From: Sipunculus nudus
Taxonomy: Eukaryota > Annelida > Sipuncula > Golfingiida > Sipunculidae
DNA length: 64,000 bases
Direction: 5' to 3'
Assembly: GCA_026874595.1 (NCBI GenBank)
Contig: CM049311.1
Span: 16,639,676-16,703,675, forward strand
Below the pieces are notes generated by a model that had not been told where the DNA came from, ran no database searches, and was given only the letters and a program-made list of their open reading frames with translations. The position numbers and the translations under genes are program-made. The first letter of the stretch is position 1, and each line of letters begins with the position of its first letter. Shown piece after piece: positions 10,532-25,189 of the stretch.

Positions 10532-13500
10532 TATAAAAAGAATATATTTCTAACAAATATGTTTTATGGCCAAAATAAAACAAAATATATATTTACAGTG
10601 GAAAATTTTAAATCTACTCATTGGTTAAATGGGACAAATTAATGAGAGATGGGTACAATGTTACATCCAGGCTATGTGAATCAGCACCTGAAATGAGCAA
10701 CTATGTCAATTTAGGGGTGAAACAGTATTCTCCTCAAGACACGAGAGTGCGTTTGTGTCGCAGGCTGTTTGATGTTGAATATTTAGTCTTATTCATTCCA
10801 CAATGGAACAAAATTCGATAAAGCAGATGGAGTTAAGTGTCTTGTGGTACGAGGTCTTTGACAAGGCGAGATTTCGAAAGCCATCCGTTCTCACCGCATT
10901 CTTAGTGAGGCCCCTAATATTGTTGTATAACTTGAATTTAGATGTGATCGATAATCAGATTTGATTGTTTTGTTCTCCACATCATATGAATATTTCTTGT
11001 GGAAACAGTTGCAGTATATAAATAGTGAAAACATATTATTAAAAAGCATATTTTGAAATTAAAATATGCATTGCAGGAGTGAAGTATCATAGGAGACCCT
11101 GATTAGGACTCTTGCTTTGTTTGTAAGGTAGCAAAGACGTCACAGCCTAACGTTAAATCCATTATGGGTTCACCATAGGAATCATTGCATTCCTCATATT
11201 TGTAGGGCTAATTTCTTTCACTTAAAATTCATTCAGTAATTGTGAGGAACTATCATTCTGGCAACTCGGTAATTTTTTATGGTTAATTCAGTCAGCGAAT
11301 AAAAATTGTTAAATGCCTTTTATAAAAGACTGTTGAATGATAAACATCAATGATTTACTTAAGTGGATCATAGGACCAATAAATTATTGTTGTACGTAAC
11401 GTGTAGTGCAATACAAATTTCACCAAACACCTTTAATATCTTTGACTATCACTTATACTTTGTTGTCCGAATATAATTAGTCATGGTGTGACTTACTCGT
11501 CTGTCATTTCGTTTCTAATGTTGCAATCTATATTGCTTTGTTTGTAAATGTGTGGGATTTCTCATTGACAAAGGCTCACAGTTTTGTAGACCACCAACTT
11601 TAAATAAAACTTACTTTATCTAGTCAGTATGTTGAAGAAGTACGCTATACAGTGTAGATTCAGTAAGTCTTCATAAAATCTTGCAAATGATGCCATCTAG
11701 CAGCAAATGATACCAGAGGCCATACAGAGCAAATAGGCACATAATTTATTGTTCATAATTTGACTCATATATTTTCAAGATTTCTCTTGGTGTTTCATTA
11801 TTGGTGATCACGACTTTTGTTTCAGATTTTGGATACGTAGCATATGTTTCCTGAACCTAAGTGACGGTAACTATAGAAAGAAAGCAGAATGTTTTTGGTG
11901 ACTTTGAAACGGATTTCACATAAATCCTAGTGGCCATGCAATTTTTTTTAACTATTGGACTAACCAATTATTCAGAAGTGTTATTCTTCTCTTGAGCAAC
12001 CTGTATATAAAAGTCTTGATTATTTCAGACTTTATATATGTGTTAAAAACAATTAAGGATATCAGAAGTAAATTGGTCAAGGTGTCTTGTGACGCTAATC
12101 TAAATTTGGGTTTACGGATGAAAAAAATTCCTGTTTTGAATGTTATATTATAATGTCATACCAGACAACCTAGCGTTAGAACCAATACTTCACTTGTTGA
12201 AATCATCGTTCAGTCCATGGCATTGGCCTTTCGACGTTTGCATCAGGTGCCTGTTACTTGGCTAAATTACCAGTTCAGATGTTGATCTTGGTTTGTTCTG
12301 CCAGAAATCACAATTCGAAAATTACCCAGAAAATTAGCAGTTATGCAAGATTGGCCATTTTCGGGGTATAATAGCTAATGACAAGAAGTATGCATGGTAT
12401 AAATAATGCTTATAGGGCTTTATTCATCCTTTCTTAAATGTAACCTTTATAACTATATTTGTTTCATACAGCGCAATTTATACATGTAAAATAGTTAAAA
12501 TAGTTATACCAGTTAAGCTATTAAAAAAAATCTTGGTAAACGATTTTCTGAAAAGATAAGTTTAAATGTGCTTTTTAAATGAGTCGAATCATGATAGTAT
12601 CTTCAGTTCATCCGGATCTGATTTCTTAGCTCTGGACCACAACACTGAATGATCGGGAAGCATCTTTTTCCGTTTGCAAGGGGTACAATAACCTGCACAC
12701 ACTGCTGTTAGATCTGAACCCTGATCTGCTTGGTCTGTGTATCTTTTATAAATTGCTTAAGGTAATCTGGTTAAGTTCCTCGAAGCAATGAAAACAACTG
12801 TCATGAATTTATGATTTATGCGAGCACGAACAAGCATACAATGTAATGCCTTGCATGCTTCCATTGCCCTGTCATATTGTTCCTTTTTGTATTTTATTTT
12901 ATTTTTCTTCTGTCAGGCAAATAAAATTTCATTGCATTAGAGTAAGAAAAGGTAAGATAGGATTAGTCCATAAAGTAATTTGTGATTTTTTTCCTTCGAG
13001 TGTATGGACCTGACCTGCTTAATTCTATAAATATTGTGCATTGCAGGTCTTCATTTCTAGTTTATGAATTAGTATGCTTTGATTAAATGAGTCTAATGAT
13101 TTTGATAAGTCGATGAATATTGACGGGGTGTATTTCCATGGTCAATTTGTGTATATATTCTGTCTGCTGATTCTAATATTGCGTGCTTCTGAATCAATAT
13201 TGGTTATTATATAGTTAATCGTGTGTATGACGAAATTCATGTAATTGATTGTATATTACTTTGTACTTTGTTGGCTTAAGATTATTTATTATATTTTGGA
13301 CTTCTAATTCTTTTATATATTTGAATATGTACAGATTTTCAATTTTTTTAGGTTTTTTTTGTGTTTTGTTTTTGTTATTTTAACCAATAAAAAACTTTTT
13401 CCAATAACTCAAGTTGTACATCTCCCACGTTTTTACCAATGTTTTCATTATATCCTCTAGTCTCAAATATTAAGAAATGTATATTCACCAAACCACCTAA

Positions 13501-13665
13501 CTTATGTACAATTTCTTTCTCCATGTGTCATAGGTGTCTTTATGTGTCACCTGATTAAAATCTTTAACAACTGTCTCTATACATAATAAAAACAAAAATA
13601 TTGAAATATTAAATATATTTTGTAAGGATTCTTTACTTTTATATTGAATAAAATATTTCTCTTTC
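10532..13665. other. non-coding stretch, no gene recognised
   Basis: Many stops on both strands. An open frame at 10,621-10,821 shows no motif I know. Around 12,880-12,950 a T-rich run followed by CAAATAAAATTTCATTG resembles a retroposon tail, but no element body was recognised. Confidence 0.5.
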
Positions 13666-13669
13666 TCAA

Positions 13670-15945
13670 ATGCAATGTGCTGTTTTAAGTTTAGCTGCTT
13701 GTCTAGCCGGGTTACCGAGTATTTTAAGTTGTCTTATACTTCAACGTTTTCTCCCTTTATATTTAACTGAGAAGATGTACATTTTGCCAGTTGTTCTTTG
13801 TTACCAAACATAACGAAATCTGTGTTTGGACTTTTCTGTTTTAACCTATTTGAGACAATCCATGTTTTAATGTCTTTGGCACAAGTTTCTAGTTTTTGAA
13901 TGGTGAAGTTCTCTGCTTGACGATTGTGAGCGTTGAATGAAAACTTTATCGAATGGCCATCTGCATATCCATGCATTTGGATGTCACTGGGAATAACTTC
14001 TTGTATTGTACTGGCATAAGCCAGGTAAAGGATGGGCCCTGCGCAGCTTCCTCGACGTACCGAAAAGCTAGAGCAATACTCCTTAAATACTTCCCACCTT
14101 TTTTTACTTTACATGATCTGGTTCTAGATAACTGCTAAACCTTTCCATTACTTTTCCATGTTTACAAAATTTATTGAATAGTACTAATAATAACATTGAG
14201 TGATCCACCGTGTCTAAGGCGGCTGAAAGATCTAGTGCTATCATTGGCGTTATGTCCTGATGTTCCTTAGACCATAGTATGTCATTAGTCAGTTAAAAAA
14301 TGCCCTTTCACATGAGTGGTTTTCTCTGTATGCTAACTGCTAATCTGCCATTGAATATTTGTTCTTACTATGTTGATTAAATTTAGACATGGCTGCATTC
14401 TCGAGAACCTTTGATAAATAATGAAAAAAAAATACATACAGGTCTGTAATTTGAAGATGTTAACTCAAGAATAGTTTTTTTAGAAGGGGACGAACTACAG
14501 CTTCCATCCAACGTTTGGGAAATGTTACTTCAATCAGGGAATTATTAATAGTGTCTGTTATTTTTTATTATTTCTGCTGGAAGCATTCTCCTTGTAAGAG
14601 CAGTTGGCAATGCATCTGTTTTACCGCACTTACTTGGCAAATATATTGTTATGACTGTAACGTCTTCTTGGGATAGCCTGAATTATCTAAAAATTTTATA
14701 TCATTTTTTAAAGGCTAATAATATGGAAATTCGTCTAAACCTGTCCTTATTTTGTTTTTTTTTTTACTCAAAAAATAGTCGGAGAATTCACTGGCTAAAT
14801 CCCTAACACATAGCCCCTTTGGTAGTTGATTGTTCCTATTAACACCTGTTATTTCTTTGGCAAGCTTTTATAGTTTCGTTGTGTTATCTCAACATTATTT
14901 TATCATCTCCAGGAAAGTATTGATGTTTGATAATTCAAGCATGTTGTTGTATTCGCCCCGCCAGTTTAAGAGCTTTCATTGTAGAATCTTTCCTGCAAAC
15001 TTCAACAACCGCTCTCTGCTTCTTAGTTCTGTTTTGTTCTTTAATATCCTTATTTGAACAGGGAGACATCTTTTTGTTATTTAATTTCTTAACCATGAGT
15101 GGGGCATTTTTGTTCAGAATAGAACGGAACTCACTTTCTTAATTGCTTACTAATATGCCAATGACACTGTCTTTATCAGACAATGTGCTTTCATTCAGAT
15201 CCTTTTCGAACTCTCTTGTGTTAATTTCCTTTTACTTCCTATAGTAACAAATTTCTGATTTGACGTTATGTTTTCGAGTTGTAAGTTAACAAACTACAGC
15301 ATGCTGATCAGAAATAAAATGTCCAGGTACACATTTAGTCTCTGTAGTATTACTTCCCTTATCATGAGTATAGAATTTCACGTGCTGTGCGAGGCCTAGG
15401 GTACACAAAGTATCCCTAAGTATTTCAGCATCATAATCAGATTCATCATAAAATGTTTGTTCAAGTCTCCAATGAAAATGTTGTTTAGAGTCTGTTATGA
15501 TAGATCATGCGAGTATATACTTGTGAATTCAGTTAAATAAAAACTGAATTAGTTTTTGGGATGGCTGGAAGAATAAGGTGGATGATATACTGATTTGATC
15601 ATAAATGACACCTTGCTCGATGTTGTTACCTTCCATTTAACAAGATACATTGATTGTAACCGTTTCTCTGTTTGTCTCTGAACAGCCTGGACCGATTCAT
15701 ATATAATGCAAGCCCCCCCCCCCCCCCTCCACACCCTACGTTCACGGTTTATAAAGTCAATACGATAGCCATTTTTGTAAGCTCACTTGTGTCTAAGCAT
15801 GCATCATCATTTTCATTACTCTGGTACTACATATATATCCGCATCGATCTCAGTTAGGAAGTCCATTAATAGCAGTTATCTGTGTGTAATTGACTGGGCA
15901 TTTACCTGAACTGCCTGCATTTCTTAATATGTATTATCTCTAGTC
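13670..15945 (-). mobile_element. jockey-like non-LTR retrotransposon relic (EN and RT)
   Basis: Minus-strand fragments in the order of a LINE ORF2. Endonuclease: NAQSITHR near 15,900, GYRIDFINRERRV, GGGGACIIYES and IKSVYHPPYS (15,549-15,770), then VKFYTHDKGSN and GHFISDQHAVV near 15,290-15,420. Reverse transcriptase: ALDLSAALDTVDH near 14,205-14,245, then GYADGHSIKFSF and LETCAKDIKTWI at 13,734-13,976. The RT active site reads YADG, not YADD, so the second catalytic aspartate is lost. Stops and frameshifts are frequent. The family is jockey-like by resemblance of these motifs; the exact clade is not determined. It lies antisense to the mucin-like gene. Confidence 0.8.
15713..15727. repeat. 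C homopolymer of 15
   Basis: The run lies in the endonuclease part of the minus-strand LINE, where it extends the codons for the conserved GGG stretch. Slippage has probably shifted the reading frame around it. Confidence 0.9.
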
Positions 15946-15949
15946 ACTT

Positions 15950-18585
15950 TATCAATGTTTTGATGAACTTGCTTCAAACTTATCAAACGTAATCGAGGTA
16001 TACTAGCTAATAACAAGGCATATGCAAAGAATGAATAATGTTTTGTTACCATTATCAATCAATTCTTAAGTTTGATATGTACTAAGAATACAAATGTGTA
16101 CTTTATAATATTATATATTTCACATAAGCTACTTTTGCACCTTTCAACTTTTGACGTCCCTGTGTAATCGTAAGCTTGTATGTGAATTCTATTGAGTGTA
16201 TTTATAGTATTTTCTCAAATGAACCTATTTCATCACTAAGCAAACGTTCTCCGTTTTCCCTCGAAAACGGAACACAACTAATATTTACCGTAGAGACAAT
16301 AATTAGTAAGGTGTTTGGCTGCTGCTGTCAGGCTGACAACATAAGGCATCTGTTTACAGAAGTGATACGTGTAAACCTGGGCATGCAAAGGCACAATGCT
16401 TGAATGTTTCAGAAGAAGCTTCCGACATCTCCTATGGCTTCGATTTTCGATATCCATTTTTGTAGATGAATCCTTTTCATATCAAAGCTGTGCAGCACAA
16501 ATACATATTTTGCATATCTTGCTCATGAATAAAGTCAGGAGTTGTAACGTTGTAAATAATAATACTTAAACTGATAATTTTAATGAAGGTTTAATATGTA
16601 TAGCTTTAGCTACAGCATAACTGTCAGATTACAGGAAGTCGTAAGTTCAGCTAAACTCTTCTGTGCCAAAGCCTGGTTACGCTGTGCAGTTCATGAGTGT
16701 CTCAAGTCCTGGGTGAAAGTTATATAATCAGTTACTTTAGCTGAGGAAGCTGGATTATGTGTTGATGACCAAAATATTGTTGATATACAAACAGTGTCTT
16801 TTATATACTAACACACTATTTTTCTTTGAAATGGTGAAGGTAACCTTCCTGTAAGCTTAACGGAAACAGTTAAATTATTGTACTTTGAAATGTTTTGAAA
16901 GTAACATGCCTAAATACAAATTATGAATGATAGACTGGGCTTTGGGTTATATTTCATAGTAATTTGTTTAAATTATCATTTTATAGATTCCCTTACTAAA
17001 AATTCCTGATATTTGTACATATATGATAATTGGATATTATTGTATATTTGCTGTGGTTATATAAGCAGAATGTGATGGAATTTATAAAGCCGCTGTTAAG
17101 CACTACTTTTTAAAAGTGTTTAAAAGTAAATCAAGCAATTTAGTGTGAACGTTCCTTTTTTAAATCAAAGATTAATACGATAATGTACTATTGATAAAGA
17201 GTATGGATTATTATGTAGTAATGTTTGCCTGTATTCAGTCCCTTATTATCATGATATTTTTTTCAGTGAAAATAGACACATCAGTTTATTTGGCTTATTT
17301 GATATATGTCAATATGTGAAAGAAATATTATACAAAATACTTCATCCTTTAAACGTCAGTCGTCAGCAATATTATCCTTGATGGTAAAAGGACCATATTA
17401 ATCCAGATATCCTTTTATGCCTAATATATCTCTTTACAATGATTAGTTTAATGCTTATTTCATATTATCTTATGACTACTGTTAAAATGCTTTATCATAT
17501 TCCAATTACAAGCAAGGATGATCTTGTTAATAATTAGACGACTTGTTTATATAAGAAGTTAGGCTCATTTAACATTGAATCTATGGAACTACAGCAATAT
17601 TTTAAAATAAATTTACGTTTACTTTTCAAAGGTTACTTTGATAATGACACATCACTCTTATGTCTAAGGCTTACGTCAACTATTGAGCATGTTGTCTCAT
17701 CAATCTATTTAAGGGTAACTTTATCCAGGTATCAAGCAAAATTTGGACACAATTATAAATTGTCCAATCTCTAAAAATATTGACTTACGGGATTGAACTT
17801 TCACTACATTTTGTCCATTTTGAGTAAACAGCTGTAGAAAAAATATAAAAAAAATATACATGTGGCAAATATAAAAGAATGTTTTGACACTAAAAGATAT
17901 TATGCTTTTTAAAATTGATGGTCATATTTATTTTATGGGGTAAATGGCTATGTTTTATAATGATTTCGAGTATAAATAGCAGTTTTGTCATGTTTTAATT
18001 GTACAATCTATACGTGAATTTATTTTTCACGGCAAAATTTCATGGGCGTTTCCTCTAAGCTTGCCAAATGCTAATATACCAAAATATATGTAAAAAAAAA
18101 AACACAAAACCCTTTCCTAATTGCTAAAATATTTAAATATTACTGTCACTTGTTAAATTAATGTTGGCGGTGCGACCTATGAGCCTTTTTCTAACGATTG
18201 AATAAGAGGAAAGGACATAAAAGTGTATATGATTTTCTAGTGTCAGGGATCTTTATTGAAGCTTTAATGACTTATCATCTTAAAAGGTTCAGGGTGTAAA
18301 AAAAAATATCTCATCATTGGTTTATTTGTTCAGACGTCTTAATTAGTTTTTGGTTTTACCAAGAAAACATGCTATCCTAATGATAAAAGAAAACTTTTCT
18401 ATCTTACTTTAAATGTAAAACCATTCTTCCATCTTATTAATGTTCCTTGTGTATGATAATTTTTTTTCTCATGAAGGGAAAACACAATGTGGAAGGGAAT
18501 GCATCTTTAAAAGAACTTGAAACAATTCACTGGTGTATTCCTCTGAAAAAAAAAAAAAACTTAAAAGATTAATTGATTATTTGAT
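15950..18585. other. non-coding stretch, probable intron
   Basis: No gene, repeat family or splice-bounded coding block was recognised. AT-rich throughout, with short chance frames only. Confidence 0.5.
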
Positions 18586-18982
18586 TGTTACTGATTAATT
18601 ATACCATGCCAATTGTCTAATCAATGAATTATTTTATTCAGGAATTCATCATTCAATGAAAATTTTTTTTTGTGTTTTCAATGTTTTTCCCTCTTTGTTA
18701 GAAGATAAGCTGTGATTCGTTGTAATATGTGTTCGGTTAATTCCCATTGGTTATGGAAAGTGTAATTTCGCTCAGGATATGGCGCCAGCGCATGAACTAA
18801 GTTGCTGGCATCAATGGGCAGGAGTTTTGTTTTTGTTTTTTTTTATCCGTTTGCTCCTCGTCGTTGTTCATGAGTTAGTGGCCAGGCATAACACCAGGTA
18901 TCGATTAATTTATGCGCCTTCCTAAAATTTTGGAAATCAAACATTTTTTCAGTCATTCCGTGATTCAGTTAACAATATCATT

Positions 18983-18991
18983 CATATATAT

Positions 18992-19033
<42 letters not shown>

Positions 19034-19035
19034 TC
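18983..19035. repeat. (TA)n microsatellite
   Basis: TA array with one AAA interruption in duplicated intron copy 1. At the homologous place copy 2 has an inserted block of other sequence (28,335-28,795). Confidence 0.9.
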
Positions 19036-19512
19036 TATTTATGAATTTAAAGTCAAGCCAAATCTTGTGTGATTTTGTCCGTAAGCCTATCAGTTCGTCA
19101 AATATCACCTTTATATTCGGTTTGATAAAAATGCTTAAAAGTAGGAGACCCATTTATTCTACTATGTATCTTATGAAATGAAACACCAGTTTTGCAAGTT
19201 ATTTCGCATTTTATTAAATATTATATTTTATTAAATCCAGGTCCATTTTTCCAGATATAAAATATATTCCGGCTCATATAAATGTTAGAATAACAATTAT
19301 AGAAATTTTAATGTTAAAATGATTTAATGTATCACTGTTAAAACAGCCAACACAAAATTGTCGGCGAACACTAGAATGTTAGAACCAAGCATGTAAAAAA
19401 AAATAATCTTCTTCATGTGGCAGTCACATTCTCTATTTTTCAGGTATAACTTTATTTATGCAGTATCCACTTGTATCATTAAAACGTCGTAATTGTATGC
19501 TGTTTCTTGTAG

Positions 19513-19542
19513 GCGAAGGGTCAGGTGGAGTCACGAACGAAG
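19513..19542 (+). CDS. putative microexon 2 of the mucin-like gene (30 nt)
   Basis: The exon lies between TGCTGTTTCTTGTAG and GTAAGTTAC. In phase 1 it reads EGSGGVTNE with split glycine-type codons at both ends (G..G). The paralogous exon at 29,266 has the same length, phase and acceptor context and reads EGTGEGPSK. Conservation of frame and splice sites amid diverged introns is the main evidence that this is coding. The encoded piece is a small, polar, Gly/Glu/Ser segment, consistent with a flexible linker or a glycosaminoglycan-type SG site (SGG), but that role is inference. Confidence 0.5.
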
Positions 19543-19612
19543 GTAAGTTACAAGGGTTTTAATTAATACCGTCAATAGTTTGTTCTCATGTTATTCTCCA
19601 ATTCAGAAATGA

Positions 19613-19613
<1 letters not shown>

Positions 19614-19654
<41 letters not shown>
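19614..19654. repeat. (TA)n microsatellite
   Basis: TA array in the intron just downstream of microexon 2. Confidence 0.95.
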
Positions 19655-19659
<5 letters not shown>

Positions 19660-20148
19660 TTACTAATACGGAACTAATAAAACAATATGTCAATTATACT
19701 GTCCAACATGATTACCGGTATCTTACAGACAAAATAACGGTTCTTATCTAAAATATATAATTGCTACTCCCGGTTAAAGGGTAGAATGCTTAATATATTT
19801 TAACTGATTCATTAATAAATGAATAGAAACCTGGATTAATGTTTTCCCAAGGTGTATTTTGAACTTGTCCTTTGCCGTAAGGAAAATGTTGCGTATTATT
19901 TCAGGTATATGTAAAAATTTAAACAGTCTAAAATATAAGTGCACTTAAAAAATTAAAAAACAAGCATTTTTAGAAACATGTGATTGGTGTAAGGGTTCGG
20001 TGAAATGAAGGGTCTTGCAGTAAACCCTTATGGGAGCGTTATTTTAAGTGTTCGCACAGATGGTACATTTCAAGAAGAAGCCAGATGTGTTTTGATTTAT
20101 CGACATTCCCTGGGCGAGGAAAATACCTGAAGGTAAGAAACATTCTAC

Positions 20149-20150
<2 letters not shown>

Positions 20151-20196
<46 letters not shown>
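20151..20196. repeat. (TA)n microsatellite ending duplicated block copy 1
   Basis: TA array directly after a GGTAAGAAACATTCTACAATTA stretch. The paralogous block ends in a TA array at 29,558, so the microsatellite was already present before, or arose at, the duplication border. Confidence 0.95.
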
Positions 20197-20198
<2 letters not shown>

Positions 20199-20199
20199 C

Positions 20200-23100
20200 A
20201 ATCAGGAATATTCAGAAATGCAAACCTGTTTCTTATTATTATTATTATTTTGACACAAGAATGATGAGAGAATGACCTTTAAAATTCATTTTCACGAAAG
20301 GACACATAAATAAAGATTAAATGTACAAGTACAAGTATACATTTACGTATCTGATAGTTGTATCTTAATGAATATGCATGCAAGGCTACCGTAATATCAG
20401 AAATTAGACCTGCATTATTCGTGTTCTGTAGAACAAGGTCACCAATTATAGTTTGAACGTATTTCAAACAACTGACCTTTTTCAAAATTAAAAGTATTTT
20501 AGATCCAATTCTTGGTTAAATAGGTAGCGTATAGGTAGGTATGTAATATACGTAATCTTATAGCATCATATGGAATGAAAAGGTTTAGCAGTCATACGTC
20601 TCATATAGAATATTTTGATTGTATACAGTAATTGAATCGAGAATGGAACCGAAAGGTAATAAACAACAATCGAATTGAATCCAAGACCAATTACATGTGC
20701 ATTTTACAGGCCTATCTTGTTGTATACAAATGTATGCAATATGTAATGGAGCTAATCACAGTTTGACCTATATGTTTAGAATACCTTGAGTTCATTATCC
20801 TAGTATCGTCAGCTACCAATGTAATCCAGTGAAAGGATATATGAAAACATTTGCATATTTTGATATGAATCTGCATATCAATAAGGAATCCATAATTGTT
20901 CAGAGTCTATAACAGTAGTTATCCCACGTAAATTATTGGAAAATATCTTATCAGGTGTGCCTCACAATTACGGATTAATTTACGTAATTAAAGAAACTGG
21001 TACAAACTTATAATTAGCATGGCAAAAATGTGCCTCCTGTCATATCCTTTCATGTGATTGATGACAGTCGTTAATGTTAGATTTGTTTTATCGTATCATC
21101 ACAAATAATCTTAAAGGAACCAAGCTCTAGAAAACGGTGACGTTAATATTTCAAAAGTTTTTAAGAAAATGCACGCAAAACGCCTGGCAGTCATATTGGA
21201 TTTAAAAGGAGTTCACCCTTAATTGATGTCCTTATACATTCAAATTTTTACGGCAATTGTCTGATGGTCTTTAGATGATGTAATTCTGACCATATTTGAT
21301 TTTGGGGGATCCTGTTATTCGACAGGGCTACAGCCCTCATAGATAACAATCATCCCTACTATTTTGGAAAAAAAACAAACATATTTTCCCTGACATCCTG
21401 GGTGCGAAAGAAGGTCGCCACTTGTGCTTTGGAAGGTTTATAAATTTTTGATTAGTCTATAATTAGTTACGGTCTGTTGGAGAGTAAATAACCTCAGTTT
21501 ATTTTATAAGATCAAATGCATTCTGTTAAAAAAAAAATGTTCTGAAAGAAAGCGTCAAGGAGAGATGCTTAGAGGACAGAAGAACAGCGGACAATATGAT
21601 TACTACGAGAAATTCGCAATGAGAGAGCACAGACCGCTGCCAATAATGTGCTATCTGAGAGCGCGGACCGACTCTAACCAAAGGCTGCTCATTACCCCCT
21701 TATGGCATCACAAGAAATGCAGCATGTTCCTATAAAAATATCCTGGATCCAGATGGTGATCTCTATTATTCATTTATATAAACATTTATTCCTGGTACCA
21801 TTGCATAACAATCCATAATCTTTCATCAAATCCGCTGATAACGTCTTAAGTATTGTTTCTGAACAGTTAAACAGAGAAGCCAAAGGCAGCAAAATCCTGT
21901 TCCTTGGAGGAAGTAATTAGAAATGTGGAATTCGATATACGGGTGTGTTGAAACAAAGCCACAAGTCCACGGCCAACCAGTGAAGAAAAAAAGGTGTCGG
22001 GTTAGGGGTTTAGGCGCAGGCGTGTGAATAGGCATCAGTCAGTGAACCCGTGTTTTGAATCCCTTTTGTTTGGGTGTGTGTGTGTGGGGGGGGGGGCTCA
22101 CCCTATGCTATGACGAAATTACTTAAATGATTTGGATAAGACAGGATAATATTGTAATTTCATTAGAATATTTTAATTATAAGTATAACTTGAGTACTTA
22201 GCTGTATGTGTCTGCCTTTAATCAAATATGAAACCGGCCAGTCCTGATAAATTATTTGCTCAAAATTAAATTAGGCTGCAGAATGATGTCCTGGCATTAA
22301 CAAGCGATTTAATCTTGCAGGTAATGATGCGCATCTACTTGTTGCAAACCATAGCTTGTTAATTTAATAAACCATTTAACATAGGTCAGGAGACATCCAG
22401 TGGAAGTTAAATTTATATTTATGCTAAAATGATATCTAAGCAATAATCGATATCAAAAGCTGGTGACCCTTAGTTAATGTATCTCGCCTGATTAGCAGTA
22501 TATTTGATAATGTAAATTATGATAAGATCACTAAAAATTAATCTTAAGATATTGGCATCTTATGCTATGGGCGGGGCGAGTCTTCTACTACAATATACCT
22601 GTTAACGGTTGTACATTTTAAAATGACCCCGTTTATCTGTATAAAAGACTAATGTATATGTTGTTGTTCTCAGACAATTACTAAGGCATACAATGTGTTT
22701 TTTTTGTATAAAAACTGTAAATCAACATGTGTATGGAAGCAGGAATATAGAGAGTGGGCGCATTGAATATTTAGAACTGTCCTGATTGGAATACAGGTAA
22801 TTTGAACAGACAAGGTGATGAATCCATCTTACACTGCAACAGGAATATACAGAGTTTTAGCAAAATTACAGATTATCTTCATTAATTATTTGTTAATTAT
22901 TATCTCATCAGTTTCATATAATTAAAACCTGTAAGTTTTCGAGGTGCATAGATCTATCAATAACCTTACAAAAACCCATTAAAGCCTGAAAATTCTCCTG
23001 CCATATATGAAAGGTACACAGAGTGATACAAGCTTGAAAAAGTTAATTAAAAGATTCACTTAAAAGGGTTCCATGAACTCTGACTAATGTTCGCCATTTG

Positions 23101-25185
23101 TCCGGTCATTCTTCATCTTATAACTGGCGAGAGGTCTTGCACATATCGTAGTTATATCAAACTTAGAAACTGTTTGTCCAATCGGGCCCCTTTACAGCAG
23201 CGAAAGCCTCTCAATGTACTGTCAAAATGCAATATGGCTGCCGGGAAGGTTCATTTTTTAATTACATATTTTTTCTACATGAATTAAATTAATGTTATTA
23301 ATTCAAGGCATGGACTCTACGTTACTCCGATGGTGCGTTCGGTTGTGTCCGAATATCATTGCCGTTATTTTTTTTTCCAGCTATATGGTATTTAGTTATT
23401 TATGACCTGATTTCATGTTTGTTATGAGAGGATTTACATTGACATTTATGCATGGTATATTCGTGCATTTTAAGCATTTAGGGCCAACAAAATGTGATTT
23501 GTGCTCAGTCTGATAGACTACATCTTGTGTCAAAAATCATATTCCAATTACAGAAAATATATAGGTAAAAATTACCTATACAAGGTTTTCAAGAAGATTT
23601 TATAAACACCTTTTTGTCTATTGAGTAAGACAATTCCAGATTCACCAATCATGATTCGTGCTCTGTCTGGCTTTCAGGATGTTCAAAGCATGATCAAGCC
23701 TTATTTTTAAAGTATATAATTCATAATGAATGTTGTATCGTTTTGTGTCACCCCTATGTATAATGTACTGACCTAAAACCCTCACTATATGCATGTACGT
23801 ACATGTGCATACTCTGTTTGGCGTTGGAGCAAGTCGGCTCATGTCACTATTTAACTGTAATTTCAACTATGGTTTCTAGATTAAGATACAACCAGGACCT
23901 CTTTCGAGATTACTTTAGAAAGTTCAAGGTTTTTAAACTAGGATTTATGTCCATCTTCCTTACATCTTCTAACATTGTTTGTTTCTAGAATAGACATAAT
24001 AATATACGTAGCAGTGACCTCTTAATGATATACTCCAAACACGTTCTTGAGGTTTCTGAGTCGGACGTTTACAATCTGTACCCATCTGGCACTCAAGTGT
24101 TAAATACACGGTTCCCCATTAGCTCGCGGAATATATAGGTTTCAGTAACTTTATTTTAGGTTTAAAAAAGATAACTCACAAGGAACCCCCTGGAAGTAAA
24201 GTTATAAGTTTGTAGACACAACAGTTTTAAAACCTGATCTTCGATGTGCTCAATAGCATGTTTTTGCCCATTGTTAAAACGTAGAGATTACTGTAATTTT
24301 AGGTTTAGATTTATCCAGTTTCCTGAATGTAAATTTAGAAGTATCTATACTTGATAGAAACAATCGGTACCCTGTCAATCTAATATTCAATACAGTTATA
24401 AAAAGGAAAATGCTTGATCACGCAACTGACAAAACTTGAAGGTTGCTTTAATCAAACATTTTTTTCTAATGGAGAGCCCTAAACATAATTGAATAAAATC
24501 CTTGATGCTTTTTTTTCTCCCCTCCTTTTGCCGGAGCGGCCATGTTTTAGGTCTGCTTGATTAAAAAATAGAGTCACATATACGGGACAATGCAAGTTTA
24601 AATGAAGAAAACGGCCACTAGGGAGCGTAAAATTTTTGGGTATATTTTTTTAAAGATGCCTAGGGGTAGAAGTATCCCTGTGCAAAGTGTCATGCTTTCT
24701 GCAAAAGTTTAGCATTTCTGTTAAAATATGAGCCTAAGCCGCTGTACTAATAAATTTTAAATTATTTAATTCATTGCTACTTATTAATTAACTGATGTTT
24801 TAATAAATGTGTTCACCTTGACATTTAAGATTTTATGAATATCCTTTACAACTACAATGTTGACAATGTAAAGTTTTGTATACCTATGTACAAATAATCA
24901 TAAAATAATTGTAAATATTTTTGTAGATTTGTTTAAAATAAAAAAAAAATATCAATCCTTAAAATATCATTAAGATTGGGAAAAAAAATGCATGATATTC
25001 AAACATATTATGCCCGATCGTCAAAGACATACATATAAGTGTCTAGAATGGAACCGGGTGGTAGCTTTGTATACAGTGAAAATGAAAAAGAAAAAAATAT
25101 TCCTTCCATGTTGTGCTAGATGTTTCGATTGGGAAACAAGGTTGTGTCCTCGATCCAACGACCGATGTAAAGTTCGCTTAATCTC
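20200..25185. other. long non-coding stretch, probable intron
   Basis: No gene or element recognised. It includes a (GT)n/G10 run at about 22,073-22,097 and several T-rich tracts. All open frames are short (75 codons or fewer), lack known motifs and have composition expected by chance. Confidence 0.5.
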
Positions 25186-25189
25186 CGCT

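Larger units (their letters stand above)
18590..20150 (+). repeat. duplicated intron block, copy 1 (partner 27,965-29,560)
   Basis: Collinear matches to 27,965-29,560 include AGATAAGCTGTGAT, TTGCTGGCAT, TAGTGGCCAGGCAT / TAGCCAGGCAT, CCTTCCT..A..TGGAAATCA, GTTTTGCAAGTTATTTCGCA, GGCA..CACATTCTCTATT and TGCTGTTTCTTG. The match then runs through the small exon into the downstream intron as far as the ATACCTGAAGGTAAG / ATATCTGAAGGTAAA pair. The duplication carries the exon with it. Divergence is considerable, so the event is old. Both copies end in TA arrays. Confidence 0.8.
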